Assembly: GCF_003201875.1 (NCBI RefSeq)
Contig: NZ_QJKD01000020.1
Span: forward strand, 44,275 to 108,274
From: Hungatella effluvii
GTDB lineage: Bacteria; Bacillota; Clostridia; Lachnospirales; Lachnospiraceae
Direction: 5' to 3'
DNA length: 64,000 nt
Shown: positions 15,603 through 25,199 of the stretch, in pieces
Position numbering within the stretch: position 1 is the stretch's first letter
Layout of the letters: the number at the start of each line of letters is the position of its first letter
Notes under the pieces: model-generated
Seen by the model: the letters and a program-made list of their open reading frames with translations, nothing else
Database searches by the model: none
Told to the model about the DNA's origin: nothing
Position numbers and translations under genes: made by a program

Positions 15603-17330
15603 ATGTTTCGAAGATTCTACGGTTACATGAAGGATTACCGGAAATACGGGCTTTTCAGCTGTGCCTGTGTGGCGCTGGAGGTTATGTTCGAACTGGTGAT
15701 TCCGCTCGTCATGGCGGATATCATTGACGTCGGCGTGGCAAATGGAGACAGAAGGTATATTATTACAAAGGGAATCGAGATGTGCATACTGGCGCTTATG
15801 GCGCTGGGACTTGGCGCCGCGTATTCCAGATTTGCGGCGCTGTGCGGCCAGGGGCTGGGAGCGGAGCTTCGGAAGGCGGAATATCAGAAGATCCAGAGCT
15901 TCTCTTTTTCCAATACAGATCATTTCACCACATCGTCTCTCGTTACGAGGCTTACCAGCGATGTGACGGTAATTCAGAACGCGGTGACTACCGGCCTCCG
16001 GCCTATTGTGCGTGCACCTGTGATGATGGTGACGGCTCTCTGTCTGTCATTTTCCATCAATGCCAGGCTGGCGCTGATCTTCCTGGTGGCGGCTCCGCTT
16101 CTGGGGATTATCCTGTTTCTCATCATCAGCCATGTGAGGCCTCTATACTCCCGGCTGCAGAAGAGCATCGACCTGGTCAACCGGATCGTGCAGGAGAATT
16201 TAACGGCGGTCCGCGTGGTCAAGGCCTATGTCAGGGAAGGCCACGAGATGGAGAAATTCGACGCGGTCAACTCGGAACTGCAGACCGTGTCAGAGAGGGC
16301 CTTCGGCCTTGCATGTATGAATATGCCCGCCATGCAGTACGTGATGTATGCGACCATCGTGTCCATTCTGTGGTTCGGCGGCAATCTGATTTTTATCGGA
16401 GGAATGCAGGTGGGGGAACTCACCGGATTCTTAAGCTATGTGCTTCAGGTCCTCAATTCCCTGATGATGATCTCCAATGTCTTCATGATGGTGACCCGGT
16501 CCATGGCCTCCGGAAAACGTATTCTGGAAGTCCTGGATGAGGAAATTGAGATTCAGGATGAGAGCAGAGAATCACTTACCGTGGAAGAAGGCGGAATTAC
16601 CTTCGATCACGTGTCATTTAAATATAAGAAGAACGCGAAGGAGTACGTCCTGTCCGATGTCAGTCTCGACATCAAACCGGGGCAGACGGTGGGGATTATC
16701 GGCGGCACCGGTTCTGCCAAGACGACGCTGGTCCAGCTGATTCCGAGGCTTTATGAAGCCACGGAGGGGGAAGTACTCATCGATGGAAAGCCGGTGAAAG
16801 CGTATCCGCTGGAGCATCTGCGGGACGCGGTAGCTGTGGTATTGCAGAAGAACACTCTGTTTACCGGGACGATTGAAGATAATCTGCGATGGGGAAAAGA
16901 GGATGCCACGAAAGAGGAGATCGCGTGGGCGTGTGATATCGCCGGGGCGGCCGAGTTCGTGGAACGTTTCCCGGAGGGTTATGATACGTATCTCGATCAG
17001 GGCGGCGTAAACTTATCGGGAGGCCAGAAGCAGCGTCTCTGTATCGCAAGGGCTGTCTTAAAGCGGCCGAAGATCCTGATTCTCGACGATTCTACCAGCG
17101 CCGTGGACACGGCTACTGAGGCGGGAATCCGGAGCGGTCTTAAGGAGAGCCTTCCTGACATGACGAAGATCATCATAGCCCAGCGGATCACCTCCGTCTC
17201 GGGAGCAGACCAGATCATTATCATGGACGACGGAAAGGTACACGCATCAGGCAGTCACGAGGAGCTGCTGGCGACAGATCCCATTTACCAGGAAATCTAT
17301 TATTCTCAGCAGGAAGGGGTGGGCTTATAA
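15603..17330 (+). CDS. Heterodimeric ABC exporter, subunit 1 (degenerate ATP site)
   Basis: 575 residues: six membrane helices (about 15-310) fused to one ABC ATPase. Walker A is GGTGSAKTT, signature LSGGQKQR, Walker B LILDDSTSAVD. The Asp in place of the catalytic Glu is typical of the non-catalytic half of LmrCD/TmrAB-type heterodimers, which export drugs or lipids. ATG 15603 has GGAGG 6 bases upstream; the ATG at 15591 does not. The TAA overlaps the ATG of subunit 2 by one base. Confidence 0.92.
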   Translation: MFRRFYGYMKDYRKYGLFSCACVALEVMFELVIPLVMADIIDVGVANGDRRYIITKGIEMCILALMALGLGAAYSRFAALCGQGLGAELRKAEYQKIQSFSFSNTDHFTTSSLVTRLTSDVTVIQNAVTTGLRPIVRAPVMMVTALCLSFSINARLALIFLVAAPLLGIILFLIISHVRPLYSRLQKSIDLVNRIVQENLTAVRVVKAYVREGHEMEKFDAVNSELQTVSERAFGLACMNMPAMQYVMYATIVSILWFGGNLIFIGGMQVGELTGFLSYVLQVLNSLMMISNVFMMVTRSMASGKRILEVLDEEIEIQDESRESLTVEEGGITFDHVSFKYKKNAKEYVLSDVSLDIKPGQTVGIIGGTGSAKTTLVQLIPRLYEATEGEVLIDGKPVKAYPLEHLRDAVAVVLQKNTLFTGTIEDNLRWGKEDATKEEIAWACDIAGAAEFVERFPEGYDTYLDQGGVNLSGGQKQRLCIARAVLKRPKILILDDSTSAVDTATEAGIRSGLKESLPDMTKIIIAQRITSVSGADQIIIMDDGKVHASGSHEELLATDPIYQEIYYSQQEGVGL

Positions 17331-19192
17331 TGGCGAAATACATCGGTTACAAGAAACCGAGGAACACGAAAAGGACGCTGCTGCGGCTCATTTCCTATAT
17401 GGGAAGACATAAAATTTCCATGTTTGTCGTGGGAATACTGGTGATTGTCAGCAGCCTTGCCAGCGTATTCGGTACGTATATGCTGAAGCCGATTATCAAC
17501 CAGTACATCATCCCGAAGGATATTCCGGGACTCGTGAAGGCACTGCTCTTTATGGGGATCCTGTATGCGGTGGGAGCATCGGCCACGCTGGGGTATAACC
17601 GGCTGATGGTGAAAACGTCACAGAAGATCGTAAAGGAGATACGAAAGGATCTTTTCAATCACACACAGACGCTGCCGCTGGCGTATTTTGACGCCCATAC
17701 TCATGGAGAGCTGATGAGCCATTTCACCAACGATGTGGATACGATCGCCGAGGCGCTGAACAACAGCTTCACACTGCTGATCCAGAGCTTTATCACGACG
17801 GTCGGCACCATGGTGATGATCGTGATCTTAAGCTTCCGGCTGTCGCTTATCGTGCTGGGCTGTATGGCGCTCATGTTCCTGTTTATCCGGTTCAATGGGA
17901 AACGGAGCCGGAAATATTTCATGGAACAGCAGAAGTATTTGGGCGAGATCAACGGATTTATCGAGGAGATGGTGGCAGGACAGAAGGTGGAGAAGGTCTT
18001 CAACCATGAGAAGAAGGATTTTGAAGAATTCTGCAGGAGAAATGAGCGGCTTCGTCAGGCGTCCACCAATGCGATGGCGTATTCCGGCCTGATGGTGCCG
18101 GTAGTCGTCAGTATTTCCTATTTAAACTATGCTGTGTCGGCCTGCGTGGGCGGTTTATTCGCACTGGCAGGACTCATGGACATCGGAAGCCTGGCTTCCT
18201 ACCTGGTCTATGTCCGGCAGAGCGCCATGCCGATCAATCAATGCACCCAGCAGGTGAATTTCATCCTGGCCGCATTGTCCGGCGCGGAGCGCATCTTTGA
18301 AATGATGGACGAAGAGCCGGAGGTGGATGAGGGAACCGTGACACTGTGCCGTGTGGAGGAGAAGCCGGATGGCAGCCTCTGCGAATGCAGCCGGAAGAGC
18401 GGCCTCTGGGCCTGGAAGATGCCGGATAAAGAAGGAAGAGACAACACCCTTATCCCCTTGACGGGCGACGTTCGTTTTGAGCATGTGGTGTTCGGCTACA
18501 ATTATAAGAAAAAGATTCTTGATGACATCAGCCTCTTTGCCAAGCCGGGGCAGAAGATCGCATTTGTGGGTTCCACGGGAGCCGGGAAGACGACCATTAT
18601 CAATCTGATCAACCGGTTTTATGAGATTTCAGGCGGCGTGATCACCTATGACGGAATCGACATCACAAAGATCCGGAAGGCGGACCTGCGCCGCTCCCTG
18701 GGGTTTGTCCTCCAGGATACCCACTTATTTACCGGGACCATCGAGGAGAATATCCGCTACGGAAACCTGGAAGCGGTAGAGGAGGAAGTGATCAATGCGG
18801 CGAAGATCGCCAATGCGCATTCCTTTATCCGGCGTCTGCCCGAGGGGTACCAGACGGTTCTGGAAAGCGACGGCGCGAATTTGTCCCAGGGCCAGAGGCA
18901 GCTTCTGGCCATCGCCCGGGCCGCGGTGGCTTCTCCGCCTGTGCTGGTACTGGATGAGGCGACCAGCTCTATCGACACGAGGACGGAGCACCTGATTGAG
19001 AAGGGCATGGACGCGCTGATGGAAGACAGAACGGTGTTCGTCATCGCACACCGTCTTTCCACGGTGCGTAATTCCAAGGCCATCATGGTCCTGGAGCACG
19101 GGAAGATCATGGAGCGCGGAAGCCACGAGGAGCTGTTGGAACAGGGCGGACGGTATTACCGGCTCTATACGGGCCAGTTTGAACTGGAATGA
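17330..19192 (+). CDS. Heterodimeric ABC exporter, subunit 2 (catalytic)
   Basis: 620 residues with six membrane helices and an ABC ATPase: Walker A GSTGAGKTT, signature LSQGQRQL, Walker B LVLDEATSSID with the catalytic Glu present. An insertion of about 45 residues between the membrane and ATPase domains (SLCECSRKSGLWAWKMPDKE region) is common in this subunit type. It pairs with subunit 1, whose gene overlaps it by one base. The substrate is unknown; the MarR control suggests a toxic compound or drug. Confidence 0.92.
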   Translation: MAKYIGYKKPRNTKRTLLRLISYMGRHKISMFVVGILVIVSSLASVFGTYMLKPIINQYIIPKDIPGLVKALLFMGILYAVGASATLGYNRLMVKTSQKIVKEIRKDLFNHTQTLPLAYFDAHTHGELMSHFTNDVDTIAEALNNSFTLLIQSFITTVGTMVMIVILSFRLSLIVLGCMALMFLFIRFNGKRSRKYFMEQQKYLGEINGFIEEMVAGQKVEKVFNHEKKDFEEFCRRNERLRQASTNAMAYSGLMVPVVVSISYLNYAVSACVGGLFALAGLMDIGSLASYLVYVRQSAMPINQCTQQVNFILAALSGAERIFEMMDEEPEVDEGTVTLCRVEEKPDGSLCECSRKSGLWAWKMPDKEGRDNTLIPLTGDVRFEHVVFGYNYKKKILDDISLFAKPGQKIAFVGSTGAGKTTIINLINRFYEISGGVITYDGIDITKIRKADLRRSLGFVLQDTHLFTGTIEENIRYGNLEAVEEEVINAAKIANAHSFIRRLPEGYQTVLESDGANLSQGQRQLLAIARAAVASPPVLVLDEATSSIDTRTEHLIEKGMDALMEDRTVFVIAHRLSTVRNSKAIMVLEHGKIMERGSHEELLEQGGRYYRLYTGQFELE

Positions 19193-19198
19193 GCACGT

Positions 19199-19257
19199 CC
19201 CTTTGTCCGTTTCCGCCAACCGCCAGAGCGGACCGGACGGCGGGAACGGACAAAGGG
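19199..19257 (+). terminator. Long hairpin after the ABC exporter genes
   Basis: A nearly perfect 19-pair stem (ccctttgtccgtttccgcc with its complement) around a GC-rich loop starts 7 bases after the stop. There is no T-run, so it may act as an RNA stabiliser or weak terminator. Confidence 0.6.
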
Positions 19258-19310
19258 CTGTGAACTGTAATTGTTTTACATGGATTTTACAAAAAAATAT
19301 GGATAAAATC

Positions 19311-19339
19311 TTGAAATCCGGCGAGAAAAAAGGCATAAT
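19311..19339 (+). promoter_or_regulatory. Promoter of the MarR gene
   Basis: TTGAAA at 19311-19316, 17-base spacer, CATAAT at 19334-19339, 46 bases before the ATG. It gives the regulator its own promoter apart from the exporter operon. Confidence 0.6.
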
Positions 19340-19385
19340 AAGTGGCGTTGGATTGTGATCGATAAGAAAGGCGGTAACAGAGAAA

Positions 19386-19829
19386 ATGGACCGAAAGCAG
19401 GAGGTCAGGGACTTAATGTTCCGTACCGAGATGGCCAGGAAGAGGCGGATTCATCCGGTATGGACCGATATGGGGCTGATCGCGGGGCAGCCCCGGGTGT
19501 TAAGCCAGCTGTTCATCAAAGATAAAATCACACAGAAAGAGCTTGCAGAGGCGTGCTGTATCGAGCCGGCCACGCTGTCACGTGCGCTGGACCGTCTGGA
19601 AGCCATGGGATATATTATCAGAAACGACAATCCGCAGTGCCGTCGTTCCTTCTTAATTTCCCTGACAGAGGCTGGGAAGAAGATGGCGGTAAAGGTAAAA
19701 GAGACCTTCGAGGGACTGGAGGAAGAGATGATGGAAGGCATTTCCGACGAAGAGATGGACACGATCATCTCCCTGGTCTCCAGAATTTACGATAATCTGC
19801 GAAACGAAGAAGAAAACGGAGGCATTTAA
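19386..19829 (+). CDS. MarR family transcriptional regulator
   Basis: 147 residues with a central winged helix: ITQKELAEACCIEPATLSRALDRLEAMGYI (recognition helix), then a wing DNPQCRRSFLISLT and the C-terminal dimer helices. MarR proteins repress adjacent transporter genes until a small ligand binds. The gene lies behind the ABC exporter pair, and the palindrome at 15554-15569 is a plausible target. It is followed by a 93-residue gene after 3 bases. Confidence 0.88.
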   Translation: MDRKQEVRDLMFRTEMARKRRIHPVWTDMGLIAGQPRVLSQLFIKDKITQKELAEACCIEPATLSRALDRLEAMGYIIRNDNPQCRRSFLISLTEAGKKMAVKVKETFEGLEEEMMEGISDEEMDTIISLVSRIYDNLRNEEENGGI

Positions 19830-19832
19830 AGT

Positions 19833-20114
19833 ATGGGAGTAATAAAAAAGGAAACATTTGTGCCCATGGCCTTCTTCAAGAAAGAGGCCTACACAGGCAG
19901 CTTTAAGGGAATGCGTTACCGCGTAGTAAAAGCCGAAGACCAGTTCGAGGCAGTCGTCTACCCGGAACCCTACTGTTTTGAGGCAACCCCGGACGAGAAC
20001 AAGGTAAAGAACACCTTCCCCTTTACCGAAGAAGGCAGAGAATCCGTCGTAAACTGGTTAAACGACCAATACGACTCCCGTAAATCAGAATGGGACTCCG
20101 CCGCCCGTTATTGA
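19833..20114 (+). CDS. Small conserved protein of unknown function
   Basis: 93 residues, soluble, with the pattern FFKKEAYTGSFKGMRYRVVKA and WLNDQYDSRKSEWDSA. It begins 3 bases after the MarR stop, so it is co-transcribed. I recall similar small proteins in Lachnospiraceae without a proven role; automatic labels such as acetyltransferase are not supported by any motif visible here. Confidence 0.7.
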   Translation: MGVIKKETFVPMAFFKKEAYTGSFKGMRYRVVKAEDQFEAVVYPEPYCFEATPDENKVKNTFPFTEEGRESVVNWLNDQYDSRKSEWDSAARY

Positions 20115-20169
20115 GAATAGAGGCAGTAGAACACGCTGTCTCTTTTTCCCCCTATAAAGCCAGTACACA

Positions 20170-20461
20170 GCCCCAGTGATTGCGGAGAGGGCGAAGGAGG
20201 CCGGGGAGGAGGAGCGTACAGCTTCCTTTTCCGAGGTTCGCAGGAACTTAAGCGGGAATGCAGGAAAAAGGGGTGGCGAAAGTTGGCCTCAAAGCCAACT
20301 TTCGAGTGCACATGGAGGAGAAGTCCTTCAGGAGTTCTCCGGAATTTGCGCGATCCGCCCCTTTTTCCTGCATTCCCGCTTTAGTTCCTGCCACCGAGGA
20401 AACAAGAAGCTGTACGCTCCTCCTCCCCGGCCTCCTTCGCCCTCTCCGCAATCACTGGGGC
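20170..20461. repeat. Long palindromic element C upstream of glnS
   Basis: 292 bases. Arms of about 107 bases (starting GCCCCAGTGATTGCGG) pair with few mismatches. The centre holds two further hairpins: GAAAGTTGGC...GCCAACTTTC (20277-20304) and GGAGAA...TTCTCC (about 20315-20341). It fills most of the 437 bases between the 93-residue gene and glnS. ORFs that run through it are by-products of the palindrome. No flanking direct repeat is convincing. Confidence 0.85.
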
Positions 20462-20551
20462 GTAGCACAAAATTCTCATTCCCCCTTTCCTATTTCTCCC
20501 AAATATGATATGATACCATATTATTGGGACTATTTATATGGAGGAAACAAG

Positions 20552-22249
20552 ATGGAAGAAAACAGAGAAGTATTAGAAACTGCGGAAAAAGAAGAGGTTG
20601 TTTCTAAAAACTTTATCGAGCAGGAGATAGATAAGGATCTGGCAGAGGGCGTTTATAATCATGTTCAGACCAGATTCCCACCGGAACCAAACGGATATCT
20701 GCATATCGGACATGCAAAGTCCATTCTTTTAAACTATGGACTGGCTAAGAAGTATGGCGGACAGTTTAACCTTCGTTTTGACGATACGAATCCGACGAAA
20801 GAGAAGACGGAATTCGTGGAGTCCATTATGGAGGATGTGAAGTGGCTGGGCGCTGATTTTGAGGACAGGCTGTTTTTTGCCTCCAATTATTTCGAGCAGA
20901 TGTATGAGTGCGCGGTCTTCTTAATTAAGAAGGGCAAAGCATTTGTCTGTGATTTAACCGCGGATGAGATTCGTGAATACCGCGGCGATTTTAAGACGCC
21001 GGGTAAGGAAAGCCCTTACCGGAACCGGAGCATTGAAGAGAACTTAAAGCTCTTTGAGGAGATGAAGGAAGGAAAGTATCAGGACGGAGAAAAGGTGCTC
21101 CGCGCCAAGATCGATATGGCTTCCCCGAATATCAACATGCGTGATCCGGTTATCTACCGGGTGGCCCGTATGAGCCATCACAACACAGGCGATAAGTGGT
21201 GCATCTATCCGATGTATGATTTCGCCCATCCGATCGAGGATGCAGTGGAGCACATCACACATTCGATCTGTACGCTGGAATTTGAGGATCACAGACCGCT
21301 GTATGACTGGGTGGTGAGAGAATGTGAATTTGAGAATCCGCCGCGCCAGATTGAGTTTGCCAAGCTGTATTTGACGAACGTGGTAACCGGTAAGCGCTAT
21401 ATCAAGAAGCTGGTGGAAGACAGGATTGTGGACGGCTGGGATGACCCGCGTCTCGTATCCATCGCCGCTCTGAGAAGAAGAGGCTACACGCCGGAAGCCA
21501 TCCGCATGTTTGTGGACCTGGTAGGTGTGTCCAAGGCGAACAGCTCCGTGGATTACGCCATGCTGGAATACTGTATCCGCGAGGACTTAAAGCTGAAGAA
21601 GCCGAGAATGATGGCTATTTTAGATCCGGTGAAGCTGGTAATCGATAACTATCCGGAAGACACGATAGAATATCTGGACGCTCCTAACAATTTAGAGAAT
21701 CCGGAGCTGGGAGAGAGAAAACTGCCCTTTGGAAAAGAACTCTACATCGAGCGGGAAGATTTCATGGAAGAGCCGGTTAAAAAGTATTTCCGTCTGTTCC
21801 CGGGCAACGAGGTCCGTCTGATGAACGCCTATTTCGTGACCTGTACCGGATGCGAGAAGGATGAGAACGGCAATGTAACCGTGGTTCACTGTACGTACGA
21901 CCCGGAGACGAAGAGCGGTTCCGGATTTACAGCCAGAAAGGTAAAGGGAACCATCCACTGGGTAGCCGCCAAGACTGCCGTTACAGTAGAGTGCCGTCTC
22001 TATGAGAACATCGTGGATGAGGAAAAGGGCAAGTTAAATGAGGACGGAAGTCTGAACCTGAACCCGAATTCTCTTACTATTATAAAGAACTGCTATGTGG
22101 AACCGGCACTGGCCGAGGCGAAGCCGTACGACAGCTACCAGTTTGTGAGAAATGGCTTTTTCTGTGCCGACTGCAAGGACAGCACTCCGGAGCATCTGGT
22201 ATTTAACCGGATCGTGTCCCTAAAGAGTTCCTTTAAGATTGCGAAATAA
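20552..22249 (+). CDS. glnS: Glutaminyl-tRNA synthetase
   Basis: 565 residues. Class I synthetase motifs: PPEPNGYLHIGHAKS (HIGH) near residue 45 and an LRFDDTNP signature; the KMSKS-equivalent reads VGVSKANSS, and the C-terminal anticodon-binding beta-barrels are complete. It charges tRNA-Gln directly. Many Firmicutes lack it and use GatCAB instead, so its presence is informative. ATG 20552 has GGAGG 7 bases upstream; an open frame continues upstream through element C but is not part of the gene. No T-box is recognisable. Confidence 0.95.
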   Translation: MEENREVLETAEKEEVVSKNFIEQEIDKDLAEGVYNHVQTRFPPEPNGYLHIGHAKSILLNYGLAKKYGGQFNLRFDDTNPTKEKTEFVESIMEDVKWLGADFEDRLFFASNYFEQMYECAVFLIKKGKAFVCDLTADEIREYRGDFKTPGKESPYRNRSIEENLKLFEEMKEGKYQDGEKVLRAKIDMASPNINMRDPVIYRVARMSHHNTGDKWCIYPMYDFAHPIEDAVEHITHSICTLEFEDHRPLYDWVVRECEFENPPRQIEFAKLYLTNVVTGKRYIKKLVEDRIVDGWDDPRLVSIAALRRRGYTPEAIRMFVDLVGVSKANSSVDYAMLEYCIREDLKLKKPRMMAILDPVKLVIDNYPEDTIEYLDAPNNLENPELGERKLPFGKELYIEREDFMEEPVKKYFRLFPGNEVRLMNAYFVTCTGCEKDENGNVTVVHCTYDPETKSGSGFTARKVKGTIHWVAAKTAVTVECRLYENIVDEEKGKLNEDGSLNLNPNSLTIIKNCYVEPALAEAKPYDSYQFVRNGFFCADCKDSTPEHLVFNRIVSLKSSFKIAK

Positions 22250-22351
22250 AGGTTTCGCCGGAATTTACAGAATAGCAGGGCTGTGAAGCGAATAAGATAG
22301 AACAGAGTGTTTGAAATAATGATACTATATTGATAAACAGGCAATTAGAAA

Positions 22352-22434
22352 TGCCGCGGGGGATATGATGTTTGACCTGGCCGGACCGTACTGCGGTGAC
22401 GGGCTGGAATAACCTGATCCCGCGGCACTTTTTA
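22352..22434 (+). terminator. Terminator after glnS
   Basis: TGCCGCGGGGGA pairs with TCCCGCGGCA across a roughly 50-base internal segment, followed by CTTTTTAT. It separates glnS from the MocR gene. Confidence 0.65.
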
Positions 22435-22500
22435 TACCTGCGATATGCTTTACCAGTACGCTGGCGTGTGTCCGAACACCAGTCTTAAGGAGGCGGAGAC

Positions 22501-23961
22501 GTGGAACTGATGATCCCTCTGGACAGCCATTCAGAGATGCCTTATTATGAACAGATATACGAATATATCAGAGAAGAGATTAAAAAGGGGAATTTAAAGT
22601 CCTCCGCCCGTATTCCCTCGACCCGTCTTCTGGCGGAGCATTTAAAGGTCAGCAGGAGCACGACGCAGATGGCCTATGAGCAGCTGCTGTCGGAAGGGTA
22701 TATCGAATCGGTACCGTGCAAAGGATACTTTGTGTCGCGTATCGAGGAGTTGGTGGTCACGGGGCAGGAGAACGGGGGAGAAAGCCCGTTTTTCGGTACG
22801 TATCCGTGGGAAGTACCGGGGGACAGTCACCCGGCGGCGGCCGGAGAGGCGGAATACAAGGTGGATTTCTCACCGCGCGGCGTCGATCTGGACAGTTTCC
22901 CCTTTAATACATGGAGAAAGATCACGAAGATTACGCTGGTGGACGACAACAAGGAGATGTTTGCGACCGGAGATCCCCAGGGGGAGCCGGCATTTCGTGA
23001 GGCGATCCGGGGCTATCTCCATTCGGCCAGAGGCGTGAACTGCACTGCGGAGCAGATCGTCGTCGGTGCGGGAACGGAATACTTATTGATGCTGCTTTCC
23101 CGTATTCTGGGGCCGGATCATACCATAGCCATGGAAAATCCCACATACAAGCAGGCGTACCGCGTCTTTAAGAGCCTGGGCTATCCGGTAGTACCCGTGG
23201 AGATGGATGGCTCCGGTCTGGAGACTTCCCTGCTTGAGAGAAGCGGGGCGGATATCGCCTATGTGATGCCGTCTCATCAGTATCCGACCGGAATTGTGAT
23301 GCCGGTAAAACGGCGGCAGGAGCTGCTCTCCTGGGCCTGCAAAAAAGAGGGACGGTATCTGATCGAGGATGATTACGACAGTGAATTCCGCTATAAGGGA
23401 AAACCGATTCCGGCCCTGCAGGGAATGGATGGAAGGGAACGGGTTATTTACAGCGGAACATTTTCAAAGTCCGTAGCACCGGCTATCCGTGTAAGCTATC
23501 TGGTGCTGCCGAAACCGCTGCTGGCGGTCTACCGGGAGCGGGTGAATTTTTATACATCCACGGTTTCGAGAATCGACCAGAATATCCTGTACCAGTTTAT
23601 GATGGGCGGCTATTATGAGCGCCATTTAAACCGGATGCGGGCCGTGTATAAGGCGAAGCACGATACGCTGATCGGGGCGCTGAAGCCATTTGAAAAACAA
23701 TTTACGATAAAAGGAGAGTATGCGGGCCTCCATCTGCTTCTGACCGATAAGAAAAACAGGACGGAGGAGTGGCTGGTAGAGTCTGCGAAACAGGCGGGGG
23801 TAAAGGTTTACGGCCTGTCTTCCTATCTGATCAGGGAGGGGAAGGCCGTGGTGGTGCCTACTGTAATCCTGGGGTATGCGATGCTCAGTGAAGATGCGAT
23901 TAAAGAGGGAATCCGGCTGCTTAAGACAGCCTGGTCATCAGATGGAGAACAGGAGGAGTAG
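22501..23961 (+). CDS. MocR/PdxR-type regulator (GntR helix-turn-helix + aminotransferase fold)
   Basis: 486 residues. An N-terminal GntR winged helix (IPSTRLLAEHLKVSRSTTQMAYEQLLSEGY) is joined to a type I aminotransferase domain with the PLP-binding lysine in YSGTFSKSVAPAIR (about residue 322) and the conserved DDYDSEFRY. Relatives control PLP synthesis (PdxR) or GABA use (GabR); which applies here is unknown. GTG 22501 follows AAGGAGG with normal spacing. The MORN gene starts 3 bases after its stop. Confidence 0.9.
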   Translation: MELMIPLDSHSEMPYYEQIYEYIREEIKKGNLKSSARIPSTRLLAEHLKVSRSTTQMAYEQLLSEGYIESVPCKGYFVSRIEELVVTGQENGGESPFFGTYPWEVPGDSHPAAAGEAEYKVDFSPRGVDLDSFPFNTWRKITKITLVDDNKEMFATGDPQGEPAFREAIRGYLHSARGVNCTAEQIVVGAGTEYLLMLLSRILGPDHTIAMENPTYKQAYRVFKSLGYPVVPVEMDGSGLETSLLERSGADIAYVMPSHQYPTGIVMPVKRRQELLSWACKKEGRYLIEDDYDSEFRYKGKPIPALQGMDGRERVIYSGTFSKSVAPAIRVSYLVLPKPLLAVYRERVNFYTSTVSRIDQNILYQFMMGGYYERHLNRMRAVYKAKHDTLIGALKPFEKQFTIKGEYAGLHLLLTDKKNRTEEWLVESAKQAGVKVYGLSSYLIREGKAVVVPTVILGYAMLSEDAIKEGIRLLKTAWSSDGEQEE

Positions 23962-23964
23962 TTT

Positions 23965-24930
23965 ATGAAGAATAATAGGGACTTTCCGCTAAGGACCGCC
24001 GGAGCTGCCGCCGTGATTGCGGTTTTGCTGCTTGTTTTAAGCATTCTTGGAAATGTCCGGATATCCGGTTACTTAAAGGCCAGCATGGAGGAATCCATCC
24101 ATCAGGTCGAAAGTGAGATAGCCAGCAAAGAGGTACAGGAATCCATCGAGGAATCGAAGATGGAAGAGACCGCGGTCCACGAGATCGCGCTCACTTATAC
24201 AGAGGAACAGCTCTTAAATCTGCTGGAGGGGAAGATGCACGCCAATGATTTGGAGGGCGCAGCGAGAGTACTGAACGAGAATGATACGGCATTTCAGGAT
24301 TTGTTTTTTGAAAAGCTGGCGGATGAGACGTGTCTGTATATCCCGGTGAACGACAGTGAGGGGGGCCTTCCGCATTCTTCGACGGTGGACGCCCAGGGGG
24401 ATGATCCGCATACCGGCGGCGTGATGAAGGATGAGGCGGATGGCCACGGCCTCGTATTTCAGCGCGCGGGAACCATATTCTACGGCGATTTTAAGGACGG
24501 AAAGCCATCGGGCCAGTGTGTGGCCCTTCAGGCGATTACGCTGGACGAGGGCGTCCGCTACGATTATTCCGTCGGTACGTGGACGGATGGCGTCATGAAC
24601 GGCGCCGGAGAGTGTGGATACGATTACTATGAAGGCGTGACCGGAGACGGGGCGAAAAAGACGGTGAAGAAAGGAAACTTTGCAGACGATCTGATGGAGG
24701 GAGAGATTACCTATACCAGCGTCAACGGAAATGGGGAATCGACTTCGTGGACCATGACAGTGGAAAATGGGGTGATCGTTCCGGACGCAAGGTGGATTTC
24801 CGACACCTCCGATGATGGAACGCCTGTCTTTCGGCTGATGGCCGATACGGACGATGTCCACGCCTATGTGGTGGAGGCCGATGCCATGGAGGAAGTGCGC
24901 TGGAAGAATATGATTGAGTGGGGAGAGTAG
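23965..24930 (+). CDS. Membrane-anchored MORN-repeat protein
   Basis: 321 residues. A signal anchor (about 10-30) is followed by a Glu-rich helical stretch, then MORN-like repeats: GTIFYGDFKDGKPSGQC and YSVGTWTDGVMNGAGECGYDYYEG, plus a weaker third copy (GNFADDLMEGEITY). MORN modules mediate binding to lipids or proteins; the domain would lie outside the cell. Placement directly behind a MocR regulator implies co-transcription. The exact function is unknown. Confidence 0.75.
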   Translation: MKNNRDFPLRTAGAAAVIAVLLLVLSILGNVRISGYLKASMEESIHQVESEIASKEVQESIEESKMEETAVHEIALTYTEEQLLNLLEGKMHANDLEGAARVLNENDTAFQDLFFEKLADETCLYIPVNDSEGGLPHSSTVDAQGDDPHTGGVMKDEADGHGLVFQRAGTIFYGDFKDGKPSGQCVALQAITLDEGVRYDYSVGTWTDGVMNGAGECGYDYYEGVTGDGAKKTVKKGNFADDLMEGEITYTSVNGNGESTSWTMTVENGVIVPDARWISDTSDDGTPVFRLMADTDDVHAYVVEADAMEEVRWKNMIEWGE

Positions 24931-24963
24931 CGGAAGAACTATGAGCCGCGAAAAATGCAGCAT

Positions 24964-25037
24964 TAGTATAACGTATCATAAGTCCTTGTGCATATAGCAC
25001 CCGCTATCCACACAAGGACTTACAATACGTTATACTA
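24964..25037 (+). repeat. Core-deleted derivative of family A
   Basis: A 74-base perfect-armed hairpin (TAGTATAACGTATCATAAGT with its complement) whose loop keeps the family A segment TAGCACCCGCTATCCAC but lacks the rest of the core. It abuts copy 2 and shares the CTA junction at 25035-25037 with it. Confidence 0.75.
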
Positions 25038-25199
25038 GTACCGCCGGACCTAAATACGTACTGCATAGCACCCGCTATCTACGCCAGGAGCACGCCCACG
25101 AAGCTAGTCGTAGGGTCCACTACGCCGTCGCTTCGCGGACGCACACCTGACGCAGATATCACGCACTATGCAGTACGCATTTAAGTCCGGCGGCACTAG
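25035..25199 (+). repeat. Family A palindromic element, copy 2
   Basis: 165 bases, starting CTAGTACCGCC and ending GGCGGCACTAG. Outer arms of about 36 bases pair with a few mismatches. The core (about 25070-25165) matches copies 1 and 3 closely and includes CGCTTCGCGGACGCACACC. An open frame at 25168 begins inside the right arm and is not a real start. Confidence 0.85.

Noticed and set aside
20258..20551. N-terminal extension of glnS through element C
   Set aside because: The extra 98 residues are a translation of the palindrome, unlike any GlnRS; ATG 20552 has GGAGG.
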